Of a stretch of DNA of 64,000 nucleotides, positions 1 to 8,435 are shown in pieces (positions within the stretch are counted from its first letter, which is position 1; each line of letters starts with the position of its first letter). Both the position numbers and the translations under genes were made by a program. The DNA is from CALINF01 sp039990395 (GTDB taxonomy: Bacteria; Pseudomonadota; Gammaproteobacteria; Pseudomonadales; Halieaceae), in contig JBDXFZ010000139.1 in NCBI GenBank assembly GCA_039990395.1, positions 465,216 through 529,215 of the forward strand. Reading direction: 5' to 3'. The notes under the pieces are model-generated. The model was not told where the DNA came from. It did not search any database and was given only the letters and a program-made list of their open reading frames with translations.

Positions 1-98
1 TCGGCGGAAGAGACACATAGTGAAGTAACCAGTAAAAGCAGTGAAAAAGTGAGAGCAAGAGCTGTAGGCATGGCGTGCTTATCCTCGCAAAGAAAGGA

Positions 99-119
99 GG
101 CGCGCTAAAATGGCGCGCC
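99..119 (-). terminator. Hairpin downstream of the coiled-coil gene
   Basis: Perfect 7-bp arms GGCGCGC and GCGCGCC are separated by 7 nt just past the stop codon of the leftward gene ending at 131. In the leftward direction the stem is followed by a pyrimidine-rich stretch with T triplets, not a clean T-run. It is probably an intrinsic terminator for that gene. Confidence 0.5.
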
Positions 120-130
120 CATCGTTTGGA

Positions 131-685
131 TTATGCTTCAGCTTCAGCTACGGCTTCTTCTTTGACGTCTGCCTGATCTTCCACAACTTCTAGCTCAGCC
201 AGCTTACTCTCGAGCTCATCAATCTTGTTCTGCAGTTCGGCGTTTTCTGTTTTGGATTTGCTCAGTGACTTCTGCAGCGTATCAGCTGCAGCCGTTTTCT
301 CGGCAAGCTTCTTCTTGTTGGCAGCCAAGTTTTTCTTCATCTTGGCAGGATCAAACTGCTTTAGCGCTTTGGTCTCTTCCCGCTCGGCGGCCAGATCCTT
401 CTGCAGTGCCTTCATCCTTTGCTTCTGCGTCGCCATGTCAGCCTGCAGGTTTTCACAACGCTGATGTAACTCACGATTCTGCTGTTGGATTTTCTTGTTG
501 GAAGTTGCTTCCGAAGAGAGAAGCTTTATCTGTTCAAGCTGCTTGTCGATTGAAGCCTGCAGCTCTTCCTTTGCTTTGGCGGCGCTTTCAAGCTCTGCGG
601 ACTTGGCGTCCAGCTGTTCTTGATACTGCGCTTTGAGATTGTCTTCTAGCTCGATTATTTTTTCCAGTTTACTGGCTGTAAGCAT
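131..685 (-). CDS. Small cytoplasmic coiled-coil protein of unknown function
   Basis: 184 residues, almost entirely Lys/Glu/Ala/Gln/Leu with heptad spacing from about residue 5 to 165. This predicts one long coiled coil, followed by an acidic tail (VKEEAVAEAEA). No signal peptide, membrane segment or catalytic motif is visible. The ATG at 685 is preceded by AGGA about 8 nt upstream. The gene is monocistronic and followed by a GC-rich hairpin. A scaffold or filament-forming role is possible, but low-complexity coiled coils do not allow a family assignment. That it is a real gene is supported by the long open frame with strong amino-acid bias, the ribosome binding site and the downstream hairpin. 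Confidence 0.75.
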   Translation of the reverse strand: MLTASKLEKIIELEDNLKAQYQEQLDAKSAELESAAKAKEELQASIDKQLEQIKLLSSEATSNKKIQQQNRELHQRCENLQADMATQKQRMKALQKDLAAEREETKALKQFDPAKMKKNLAANKKKLAEKTAAADTLQKSLSKSKTENAELQNKIDELESKLAELEVVEDQADVKEEAVAEAEA

Positions 686-971
686 GTAGTGTGTCCTGTG
701 ACATGTTCGATAAATACATTGATTGGTCTAGCTGCGATTGGTGGCTTTTCAACGCTTAGCGGGTAATCGCGGCGCGGATTATACGCTGCATTGGCTGTCA
801 GGTCTGCAAAATTGGCTCAAGTAATACGTTAACATTTGGCCAAAAATGGGAGGCGTAAGATGAGTTGGTGCATACAACTCGCCCCTGGAGGCTTCGATTT
901 GGTGGTTTTGACCAGGTTAGGGCTCTGACGAGTCCTGAAAATTTAGTGCCATGACCAGTGATAAACACTGT

Positions 972-1673
972 CTAGCCATTGAAACGCGACGCTAGTTCTT
1001 GGCCTTCGTTTGGCGCTACCTGAAAGGTCGAAAGATCATCCAGCGACTTGTTCAGTCCGGCGTGCGTCATTAGCTTGGCTATATACCCGCTGAAACGCTC
1101 GTTTTCGCAAAGCTGGTATCCCTTCGCCCAAAATACAATGTGTCCGATGACAAAGTCGGCAGCAGATAAGCGATCGCCAAGAATGTACTCATGCTTTTCA
1201 AGTCGGGATAGTAACTGAGGCTCGCCGTCCGTCGTGAATTTTTCTCGGTAGCGCTTCAGCGTTTTGGAATCCGCATCCTGTTCTCCCAGAATATGCGTAT
1301 GGATTCTTATCTGCCAGAGCATCATGTCCAACCACGTCCCGCCAAAATGCATTAGCTGCAAATAGTCCGCCCGGTCACGACCACTAGTTGGGGAAGGGCA
1401 CAGAGCCTTGTCTGGATGCCGGTCAGCAAGCCACTCAACCATAGCAACACTCTCGAGCATATGCTGCACCGAACCGTCCTCCCAGTGTATCTCCAACATA
1501 GGCACGTTGTGATTGGGGTTAACGGCGAGATAGTCGCGCTCATACTGTGCGCCTTCGTAGAGCTCTACCCGCCTGATCTCAAAGTCATCCCCCACCGTTT
1601 CATGGAGAGCCCAGCGTACTCTTACGCTACGAGTAGCTGGATAATGGTGCAAAACGTATTTAGTAGGTTTCAT
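972..1673 (-). CDS. Glutathione S-transferase family protein
   Basis: 233 residues with the two-domain GST layout. The N-terminal thioredoxin-like domain (about 1-85) begins with a strand followed by a YPATRSVRVRWAL helix, where GSTs carry their catalytic Ser/Tyr. It contains NHNVPML with the cis-Pro that contacts glutathione, then the ESVAMVEWLAD helix. The C-terminal helical domain (about 95-225) contains the LSAADFVIGH signature. These enzymes conjugate or reduce electrophiles with glutathione in the cytoplasm; the substrate cannot be deduced. The gene stands alone between a 290-nt non-coding gap and an antiporter gene. Confidence 0.85.
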   Translation of the reverse strand: MKPTKYVLHHYPATRSVRVRWALHETVGDDFEIRRVELYEGAQYERDYLAVNPNHNVPMLEIHWEDGSVQHMLESVAMVEWLADRHPDKALCPSPTSGRDRADYLQLMHFGGTWLDMMLWQIRIHTHILGEQDADSKTLKRYREKFTTDGEPQLLSRLEKHEYILGDRLSAADFVIGHIVFWAKGYQLCENERFSGYIAKLMTHAGLNKSLDDLSTFQVAPNEGQELASRFNG

Positions 1674-1784
1674 AAGACACCGTCGAAGTCGTAAACCCTG
1701 TTGTTGATCTTCTCATCTCGTTGGGGCGTTGCAACCCACTATCTAGTATCGTCGCGAGTATGTGTAGACGGAATCCGGAGCCAA

Positions 1785-3203
1785 TTACCCTAGTAGCATA
1801 GCTGCCAACCAGCCAAAACCAAGCAGCGGAATATTATAATGAATGAACGTCGGGACAACAGAGTCACGCATGTGGTCGTGTTGCCCGTCTATGTTAAGAC
1901 CGGCCGTTGGCCCCAATGTTGAGTCAGACGCAGGTGACCCCGCGTCGCCCAGTGCAGCGGCAGTGCCCACCAGTGCAACAATGGCTAGCGGAGAAAAATC
2001 TAGCTGCAAGGCCAAGGGCACGTAGATAGCCGCAATGATAGGGATTGTTGAAAACGACGAGCCGATGCCAATGGTGATAAACAATCCAACCAGTAACATT
2101 AGGAAAGCCGCTACAGCTTTACTATTACCCATAATCGCTACAGAGGAATCAACCAAACTGGTGATGGCCCCTGTTTCTCGCAAGACTTCAGCAAAGCCGC
2201 CGGCTGTGATCATGATGAACCCGATCACGGCCATCATCTTCATGCCCTGTACCAGGGTGTCGTCTGTTTCAGACCAGTCCAGCACTCCACTCAACGAAAA
2301 AATCATGAAGCCCACCAACCCACCGTAGATCATCGAATCGCTGACCAGTTGCACTGAGAACGCAGCGGCAATGGCCAACAGTGCGATGGCGAGCACTTTC
2401 GGCGAGTATTCTCTTTGCCGATGCTGGCTGTCGATGCTCTCAGCTTGTTCAAGTTTGGCAAGGTCGTAGCTACGCCTGTGCCGATAGCGGAACATGGCTA
2501 CAATCAGGCCCAGTACCATTCCTATGGCAGGAATTAGCATGGCCGACGGTGCATTGATGCCTTGTACAGCCATTCCACTCTTTTGAATATTCGCCAAAAG
2601 AATGTCGTTGAGAAACAACGAGCCAAAACCGATGGGGAAAAACATATACGGTGTAACTAAACCGAAAGTCAGTACGCAGGCTACCAGACGTCGGTCTATC
2701 CCCAGCTTGCTCATGACAAAGAGCAGTGGGGGTATCAGGATCGGAATGAACGCAATGTGCACTGGTATGAGATTTTGTGAGAGAACTGCTGCGAGTAAGA
2801 GAACGCTGATAAGCATTATCTTGAGTCGCTTGACCTGTTTCTCGCCAGGGTCCGAGCCCAGAGCAATAACGACTTTGTCGGCCAGCATATTGGGCAGACC
2901 CGATTTGGCGATAGCAGCAGCGAAAGCGCCCAGCAGTGCGTAACTCAGAGCTGTTCTACCACCTGCGCTGATGCCTTCATTAAACGCCACCATTGTTTCT
3001 TCAGCGGACAGGCCGCCGATTACACCGGCAAAGAAAGCAGCAATAAGCAGTGATGCAACAACATTCACCTTCAGCAGGCTTAGCACCAACATTGCTGTTA
3101 CCGATACCAGAACTGCATTAAGTATGGCGCTGGCAGGAAAAAGATATACCGCACCAGCATAGCCAGCCATCGATACTAGAACGCCTGTTACTACTCGACT
3201 CAT
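1785..3203 (-). CDS. NhaC/YuiF-type Na+/H+ antiporter family permease
   Basis: 472 residues with 11 to 13 hydrophobic segments, an inner-membrane secondary transporter. The signature stretch near the C-terminus (GTAAALGDAGSPASDSTLG, then LNIDGQHDHMRDSVVPTFIHYNIP) matches the Na+/H+ antiporter family that includes Bacillus YuiF and distant NhaC proteins. The family is described as sodium/proton exchangers or possible amino-acid transporters, so the substrate remains open. A second conserved cluster (GGRTALSYALLGAFAAAIAKSG) lies at about 77-98. The ATG at 3203 is preceded by GAAGGGAG about 5 nt upstream. The 2OG-oxygenase gene ends 48 nt upstream on the same strand, so the two may be co-transcribed. 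Confidence 0.82.
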   Translation of the reverse strand: MSRVVTGVLVSMAGYAGAVYLFPASAILNAVLVSVTAMLVLSLLKVNVVASLLIAAFFAGVIGGLSAEETMVAFNEGISAGGRTALSYALLGAFAAAIAKSGLPNMLADKVVIALGSDPGEKQVKRLKIMLISVLLLAAVLSQNLIPVHIAFIPILIPPLLFVMSKLGIDRRLVACVLTFGLVTPYMFFPIGFGSLFLNDILLANIQKSGMAVQGINAPSAMLIPAIGMVLGLIVAMFRYRHRRSYDLAKLEQAESIDSQHRQREYSPKVLAIALLAIAAAFSVQLVSDSMIYGGLVGFMIFSLSGVLDWSETDDTLVQGMKMMAVIGFIMITAGGFAEVLRETGAITSLVDSSVAIMGNSKAVAAFLMLLVGLFITIGIGSSFSTIPIIAAIYVPLALQLDFSPLAIVALVGTAAALGDAGSPASDSTLGPTAGLNIDGQHDHMRDSVVPTFIHYNIPLLGFGWLAAMLLG

Positions 3204-3250
3204 CGTGCTCCCTTCATAAGTTGTATCGAAAAAATTTGGCGATGATTTTG

Positions 3251-4030
3251 CTACTTACCATAGAACGTTTTTCTGGCAGAGTCAGACAATGATATTCCGG
3301 GTTCAGTATTGTAGGCAAAGACGACCAGAACCCTGGTTATATCCCCGGCTACCGGTGTCACGCGATGGATGGCGTTACGACCGCGAAAGAGCACAAGTGA
3401 GCCGGGTTCCATCGCCAGCACACTGGGAGCTTCTTTGGGGTTTCCACTCAGTAGATTACCGACGCTATCATAATCTCTGTCGCCGTTATCCTTGTACTGC
3501 ATACCGCCAATGTATTGGAACTCTCCGCCGCCTTCGGGCTTTTGCACTAGCAAAGTAGTCGCAAATTCGGAGTTATCAAAATGCCAGCCTAACTCTTGCC
3601 CCTTGCTGGCAAAGTGCACATTAATCGAAGAAAGGGTATCTGCGTAAGGATAGAGTCTCGTTTCGTCTAATACGGCACACAAAAACGAACCAAATAGTGA
3701 AGCGCTGTATAAGGTTCTCAGTGGAGAATCATTCTCTACCTGATCGTCGGTGATACACCCTTTAGATGAGTCAACCAGTGTGTTTCTCGGATGGTCGTCG
3801 CTGAAGCTTGGATCGTGGTCACTTATGTAGACGTTGTGCTGCTGTTGGGTGAAGTAGGCGAGGTGCTTCTTTTCCAGACTTTGCTCGAGAACTTTCTCGA
3901 GCGCTCGCGCCGTTAAAAACTCATCAAGCACCAAAGCGCCGCGTTTAGCCAATTGCTTCTTGCACTGCTCTTGAAAGTGCTTATCGTCAAGCGCATAACG
4001 ATGCAAATTCACAATGCTTTCGATATTCAT
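3251..4030 (-). CDS. Fe(II)/2-oxoglutarate oxygenase, ArpA/HalD-BesD type with an HxD motif
   Basis: 259 residues from the ATG at 4030; a TTG 18 nt upstream could extend it by six residues. The iron site is visible: LGWHFDNSEF gives His150-x-Asp152 and AIHRVTPV gives the distal His, with a downstream Arg (TRVLVVF) placed to bind 2-oxoglutarate. The surroundings (HFDNSEFATTLLVQ, GGGEFQY) resemble the HalD/BesD/ArpA family. In that family true halogenases replace the Asp by Gly or Ala to make room for chloride. Keeping Asp152 predicts hydroxylation or another oxidation, not halogenation, probably of a small amino-acid-like substrate. It lies 48 nt upstream of the antiporter gene on the same strand. 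Confidence 0.8.
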   Translation of the reverse strand: MNIESIVNLHRYALDDKHFQEQCKKQLAKRGALVLDEFLTARALEKVLEQSLEKKHLAYFTQQQHNVYISDHDPSFSDDHPRNTLVDSSKGCITDDQVENDSPLRTLYSASLFGSFLCAVLDETRLYPYADTLSSINVHFASKGQELGWHFDNSEFATTLLVQKPEGGGEFQYIGGMQYKDNGDRDYDSVGNLLSGNPKEAPSVLAMEPGSLVLFRGRNAIHRVTPVAGDITRVLVVFAYNTEPGISLSDSARKTFYGK

Positions 4031-4277
4031 ACACTGGATGTCTAACAATGGCTGGTCAACGCAGTATATCCAACCGCTGCGAGAATAACTCCATTAATGC
4101 TCTCAGAAAGAGTGACGTTTAGCACTGAGACAGCTGAACCGCTGCTAATCGAGCTATGCCACTATACTTGCCATCATTCGCTGCAAGTAACCTATACTTG
4201 AGCAGCGTTAGTCGGCACAGCTGCATCGAGCGCTGGCGTCAGAAGTTGTATCACTCAATCAAGGAGTTACTCACGTA

Positions 4278-5771
4278 ATGGATAAGCGACGATCAAAGTT
4301 GTTTGATAGTAAAAGGCTACTTGCGTTGGCGGGAGCCGCTGTCTTACATAGCAGTGCAGCGTTTGGCAGTGAGCTCGCCAGTGATCCAGATGTGGCAGGT
4401 GGTTTATGGCTCGCAGAGCAATGGCTGTCCGCACAGATGAGCTACGACGGTGTGCCTGGTGCGTCTTTCGCGCTGGTACATGATCAGGAAACCGTATGGA
4501 AGAAGGGGTTTGGCTACGCACGCGTGAAGGGGAAAGTACCAGCAACGTCAGACACTCGCTATAGCGTCTGTTCAGTCTCCAAATTGTTCACTGGTATCGG
4601 CGTGATGCAACTGCGTGATGCAGGCAAGTTATCTTTAGACGCGCCCATTGAAGATCTACTGCCGTGGTACGCCTTGCCTGCTCATGAAGAGCAGGAGGAG
4701 CCAGTTACCCTGCGCGCCATACTGTCTCACGTAGCGGGACTGCCTCGAGAAGCGGTCAGTCCCTACTGGAGTGATGTCGATTTTCCGGATCGACGCACCT
4801 TGCAAGAAGGAACCGCTGAGCAAACTGCTTTGTATCGTCCTTACGAGCGATTTCAGTACTCCAACCTTGGCTTGTCGCTTGCTGGTGAGGCCATAGCGGC
4901 CGCCAGCGGAGAGGATTTTCACGATTATATTCGCGCCAATATTCTCACCCCACTGGAAATGAATAGCACCACCAGTGAACTGCCGACGAAGCTATATGGT
5001 AAAGAGTTCGCTGTAGGTTATGAAATGCGCGACGAGAGTGGGAAGCGAACTGAGATTGCCCCCTATACGGTTAACGCGGTAGCGCCGGCGGCAGGCTTTG
5101 CATCCTCAGCCAATGATCTTGCACGGTTCGCGAGCTGGCAGTTCCGGCTTCTGGAAAATGGTGGGGAGGAAGTGCTCAAAGCTACAACACTGCGAGAAAT
5201 GGAGCGCACGCACTGGGTAGAGCCGGACCTTGATGGCGCTACTTGGGGCCTTGGCTTCGCATTATCGAAAGTTGGCAGCGAGTATTGGGTTGGTCATGGA
5301 GGGTATTGCCCCGGCTATCGCACCGCATTTCTTACTCGCCCTCAAGACAAGTTGGCAATCGTCGCTATGGTAAACATCAATGATGTGTCACCGTCACTGC
5401 TGGCTCGTAATATTCTCATGCTCACTCAGGCTCCGTTACTCGCCGCGGCGACGCGCGACAGCGATGAGTTGACTGATGAAACAGCAGCTGAAGAGGTTAA
5501 GGATTTCAGTGCATACCAAGGTGTTTATGGTCGTCCTAATACTGTATATCGCTTCGCAACTGCGGCAACCAGTAAGGGCTTGAGAGAGATCCCAGTATTT
5601 GCCGACAACCTTAAAGACCGCTCAGTAGATCTTAAGCCTGAGGGCAACCACGTCTTTCGGCGCCTCTCCAGAAAGGGAGAAGAGCTGCACACGGTGCGTT
5701 TCGAGGTCGACGAGAATGGCCGCGCGGTGCGGCGCTGGGAGCACGGGCAGTATGCCGATCGCCTAGACTAA
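4278..5771 (+). CDS. Secreted serine hydrolase of the beta-lactamase (class C/PBP4*-like) family
   Basis: 497 residues. An N-terminal signal peptide of about 30 residues (basic DKRRSK..., then hydrophobic LLALAGAAVLHSSAAFG) sends it to the periplasm. The active site is complete: SVSK at Ser99-Lys102, YSN at Tyr194, and HGG at His340 in the KTG position. These penicillin-recognising folds include esterases, D-amino-acid peptidases and EstB-like enzymes, so the name does not imply antibiotic resistance. The last 110 residues form an extra C-terminal domain common in this family. The ATG has AAGGAG 11 nt upstream. The gene is monocistronic and converges on the CHASE2 gene. Confidence 0.85.
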   Translation: MDKRRSKLFDSKRLLALAGAAVLHSSAAFGSELASDPDVAGGLWLAEQWLSAQMSYDGVPGASFALVHDQETVWKKGFGYARVKGKVPATSDTRYSVCSVSKLFTGIGVMQLRDAGKLSLDAPIEDLLPWYALPAHEEQEEPVTLRAILSHVAGLPREAVSPYWSDVDFPDRRTLQEGTAEQTALYRPYERFQYSNLGLSLAGEAIAAASGEDFHDYIRANILTPLEMNSTTSELPTKLYGKEFAVGYEMRDESGKRTEIAPYTVNAVAPAAGFASSANDLARFASWQFRLLENGGEEVLKATTLREMERTHWVEPDLDGATWGLGFALSKVGSEYWVGHGGYCPGYRTAFLTRPQDKLAIVAMVNINDVSPSLLARNILMLTQAPLLAAATRDSDELTDETAAEEVKDFSAYQGVYGRPNTVYRFATAATSKGLREIPVFADNLKDRSVDLKPEGNHVFRRLSRKGEELHTVRFEVDENGRAVRRWEHGQYADRLD

Positions 5772-5945
5772 AGAGAAAGCGCTTGATCAGGATGTTGCGG
5801 CCTGCGCCGACTGAGGCCACTTCATCCAGATTCCAGTCGTAGAGCTATTGGATGTTACTCATACTACACGCAAACTTTGCTTCGCGTGGTAGCCGAATAG
5901 GGTGAGGTTGTCGGCGGCGCTGACAGGGCGCTGAAGAAAGGCAAT

Positions 5946-8435
5946 TTAGACCTTCAGTTCTCCGCTTCGTATCGCGTTTTCCAAGTCAACTGCACTCATT
6001 GGCTTGCCCAGTAGGTAGCCCTGTACCTCATCACACTTCAGTTCTCGCAGAATATCAAGATGCTCCTGTATCTCTACACCCTCAGCAATCACTTGCATAT
6101 TCAGAGTACTCGCTATGGTAATGATAGATTGAGCAATGCCTGAGCTCTCCTTGCTGAGATGCATATCTGAAATAAAGGATTGGTCGATCTTGATACGATC
6201 TACTGGAAATTCCTTAAGGTATGCGAGTGATGAATACCCCGTACCAAAGTCGTCGATAGCCAGCTGTACACCGAGAGCTTTTAGAGATGAAAGTGTCGAG
6301 ATCAATGCATCTTTGTCGCTAACCAGTGCCGTTTCTGTCAACTCCAGTTCAAGAAGATGGTGGGGCAAGCCGGAAGCTGCCAGGGTGTTTCTCACTATGC
6401 TCAAAATGTCGGGGTTGCCAAATTGAATGGCCGATACATTGACCGCTATCCGTAGCTTCCAATCGTACATCTGTTGCCATCGTTGTCCCTGGTCGCAAGC
6501 CTGAGCTAGTGTCCAGTTCCCTATCGGTGAGATCATGCCTTCTCGTTCTGCAAGGGAGATGAAGTCAGAAGGAGAAATGTGTCCGAGCTGCGGGTGATGC
6601 CAGCGCAGCAAGGTTTCCACACCCACAATGCGCCCAGTAGCTACGCTGATCTGGGGCTGGTACACACAAGTAAGCTGCTCGCGCCAGTTCTGATTTCTGA
6701 GTTCCTGAGTGATCCGTGATTCCTGATAAATATCGGACTTAATCTGATCTGAAGAGAAGCAGACCCGCTGAACGCCGTGCCCACGTGCTCGATGCATAGC
6801 TTTGTAGGCATTGTCCGTTAACTCAGCAGCGGTCGTGCCGTCCCCGGGATAGTTTGCTACTCCAATACTCGGAATCAGTGAAAAGTGATCTCCCTTTAAA
6901 TCAAAGGGTATCAGCAGGGATTGCACCAAACGGGCAGCGATGGATTCCAATTGCGCTATTGAGTCGGGTTGAATTATGAGTACCCCAAAAACTTCACCCT
7001 CAAGGCTGAAAACCTCATTTCCAGTCGCGATGGCTTTCTTGAGCCTGCTAGTTATTTGCTTGCGAATGGAGTTAATGCCACCTGCACCGGCTGAGTCGAT
7101 CACCACTCGGTGTTTGCCCATGTAGACAACGAGAAGTGAGGCTTTGAACTCTCCATCCGGGTGCTCAGTGAGTGCTTTTTCAATAGTCTCCTTGAGCATA
7201 TGGTGGTTAGGTAGACCTGTTACAAAGTCACGACGAGCCTGAAGGTGGATCTGCCTTCTCAGTAGACTGGATTGGCGATTCTGATGTCCGAGGTCCAACC
7301 AACTCCAGACGATGTAGAGTAGTACTTGAAGGAGTAGCGGAGTTGTAGGAGGAATCCATATTTTTTGCTGCGTAAGTAAGATTGTCGACGCCAGAAGCGT
7401 CGAGAACGCTACCAGGATAGCCCCAGGCAGCGACCAGCTTGCTGGTAACAGGAAGAGCCCAAGAAATAGCAGTAGAGTTGTTACAAAAGTGAATATCGCT
7501 TCAGCCCTAATACTGCCGTTTCGAAGTACTCTTTGATCCAAAATGCTCGCCAGTAGATTCGCGTTCACTTCAACACCCGGCATCAAGGTATGCGAGCTGG
7601 ATACCGGCGTAGCTAGATTATCTCCAAGACCAACTGCAGTTGTTCCAATAAGAACAATTTTGTTTTTAAGCTGCTCTGCGGATATATTTCCGTTTAGGAC
7701 GTCGACGTAAGAAACACGATTAATATGGCCCGGAGGTCCTGCGTAAGAGATAAGCGCGGGCGATCCCCGCAACCAGCCTGCGCTGATCGAGTTCTCTGGC
7801 ATGCTAACGTTAGCAGCGGCTGGCGTGTCGAGATTTGGGTAGGCAACCTGAAACAAGGCTAGCCCCATAGCGGGCCAGTGCGGAGTGCCGAGCCCAGCCC
7901 TAAGATAGACTCGGCGACAGATTCCATCCTTGTCTACTTCTATATCGACATGAGCGAGCATAGAAGCTTCAACCGCTAGCTCAGGTAGCGGTAGAGTTTC
8001 TGAAAGCAATTGACCTTGTCCACCTCCACCACCTTCAGGTCCAAGTACAAGAACTACCTTGCCGCTTTTTGCGATGGCAGACGCCAGCATTGCGTCACCG
8101 CGCGCGTCGCTCGCATCTCTTTCTGAAAATAGAATGTCTATACCGATAGCGCTCACGCCAGACTGGGTGAGTCTGTCGATCATTTTTGCGTGCGTAGCTC
8201 TAGGCCATGGCCATCGACCCAGTTGCTTGAGACTCTTTTCGTCGATAGCGACTATCAGAACTTCCTGATTAGCTGGGCGCTGTTCAACACGACTGATGGC
8301 GTCGTAAAACAGATTGTCTAATCTTTGCAGGCCGTCATATCCAACGAAAAATGTAGCCGCTCCAATGAAAAGCAATCCAAGCAGTAGGCCGCGTGAGAGT
8401 AGCGGACTGCGAGAATCACTTGTACTAGAGCGCAA
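5946..8435 (-). CDS. CHASE2 sensor with degenerate GGDEF and intact EAL domain (c-di-GMP phosphodiesterase)
   Basis: 829 residues. A TM segment at about 15-30 leads into a periplasmic CHASE2 domain (about 40-300, with DEKSLKQLGRWPWPRATHA and GIDILFSERD). Three TM helices follow (about 305-385). A GGDEF-like domain (about 400-555) has EGEVF in place of GGDEF, so it should not make c-di-GMP and may act as a regulatory domain. The EAL domain (about 570-825) keeps ETLLRW, the metal and catalytic stretch DDFGTGYSSLAYL and KIDQSFI, so phosphodiesterase activity is expected. The start overlaps the end of the LysM-FecR gene by 11 nt, which implies translational coupling. The pair probably senses an envelope cue and lowers c-di-GMP. 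Confidence 0.88.
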   Translation of the reverse strand: MRSSTSDSRSPLLSRGLLLGLLFIGAATFFVGYDGLQRLDNLFYDAISRVEQRPANQEVLIVAIDEKSLKQLGRWPWPRATHAKMIDRLTQSGVSAIGIDILFSERDASDARGDAMLASAIAKSGKVVLVLGPEGGGGGQGQLLSETLPLPELAVEASMLAHVDIEVDKDGICRRVYLRAGLGTPHWPAMGLALFQVAYPNLDTPAAANVSMPENSISAGWLRGSPALISYAGPPGHINRVSYVDVLNGNISAEQLKNKIVLIGTTAVGLGDNLATPVSSSHTLMPGVEVNANLLASILDQRVLRNGSIRAEAIFTFVTTLLLFLGLFLLPASWSLPGAILVAFSTLLASTILLTQQKIWIPPTTPLLLQVLLYIVWSWLDLGHQNRQSSLLRRQIHLQARRDFVTGLPNHHMLKETIEKALTEHPDGEFKASLLVVYMGKHRVVIDSAGAGGINSIRKQITSRLKKAIATGNEVFSLEGEVFGVLIIQPDSIAQLESIAARLVQSLLIPFDLKGDHFSLIPSIGVANYPGDGTTAAELTDNAYKAMHRARGHGVQRVCFSSDQIKSDIYQESRITQELRNQNWREQLTCVYQPQISVATGRIVGVETLLRWHHPQLGHISPSDFISLAEREGMISPIGNWTLAQACDQGQRWQQMYDWKLRIAVNVSAIQFGNPDILSIVRNTLAASGLPHHLLELELTETALVSDKDALISTLSSLKALGVQLAIDDFGTGYSSLAYLKEFPVDRIKIDQSFISDMHLSKESSGIAQSIITIASTLNMQVIAEGVEIQEHLDILRELKCDEVQGYLLGKPMSAVDLENAIRSGELKV

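Noticed and set aside
265..636. A long open frame opposite the coiled-coil gene.
   Set aside because: It is a mirror of the strongly biased coiled-coil codons; no start site or protein-like pattern supports it. The same applies to the many frames antisense to the EPS genes.
4031..4048. TTG start that would lengthen the oxygenase by six residues.
   Set aside because: The ATG at 4030 is the normal start type, and neither site has a convincing ribosome binding site to favour the TTG.
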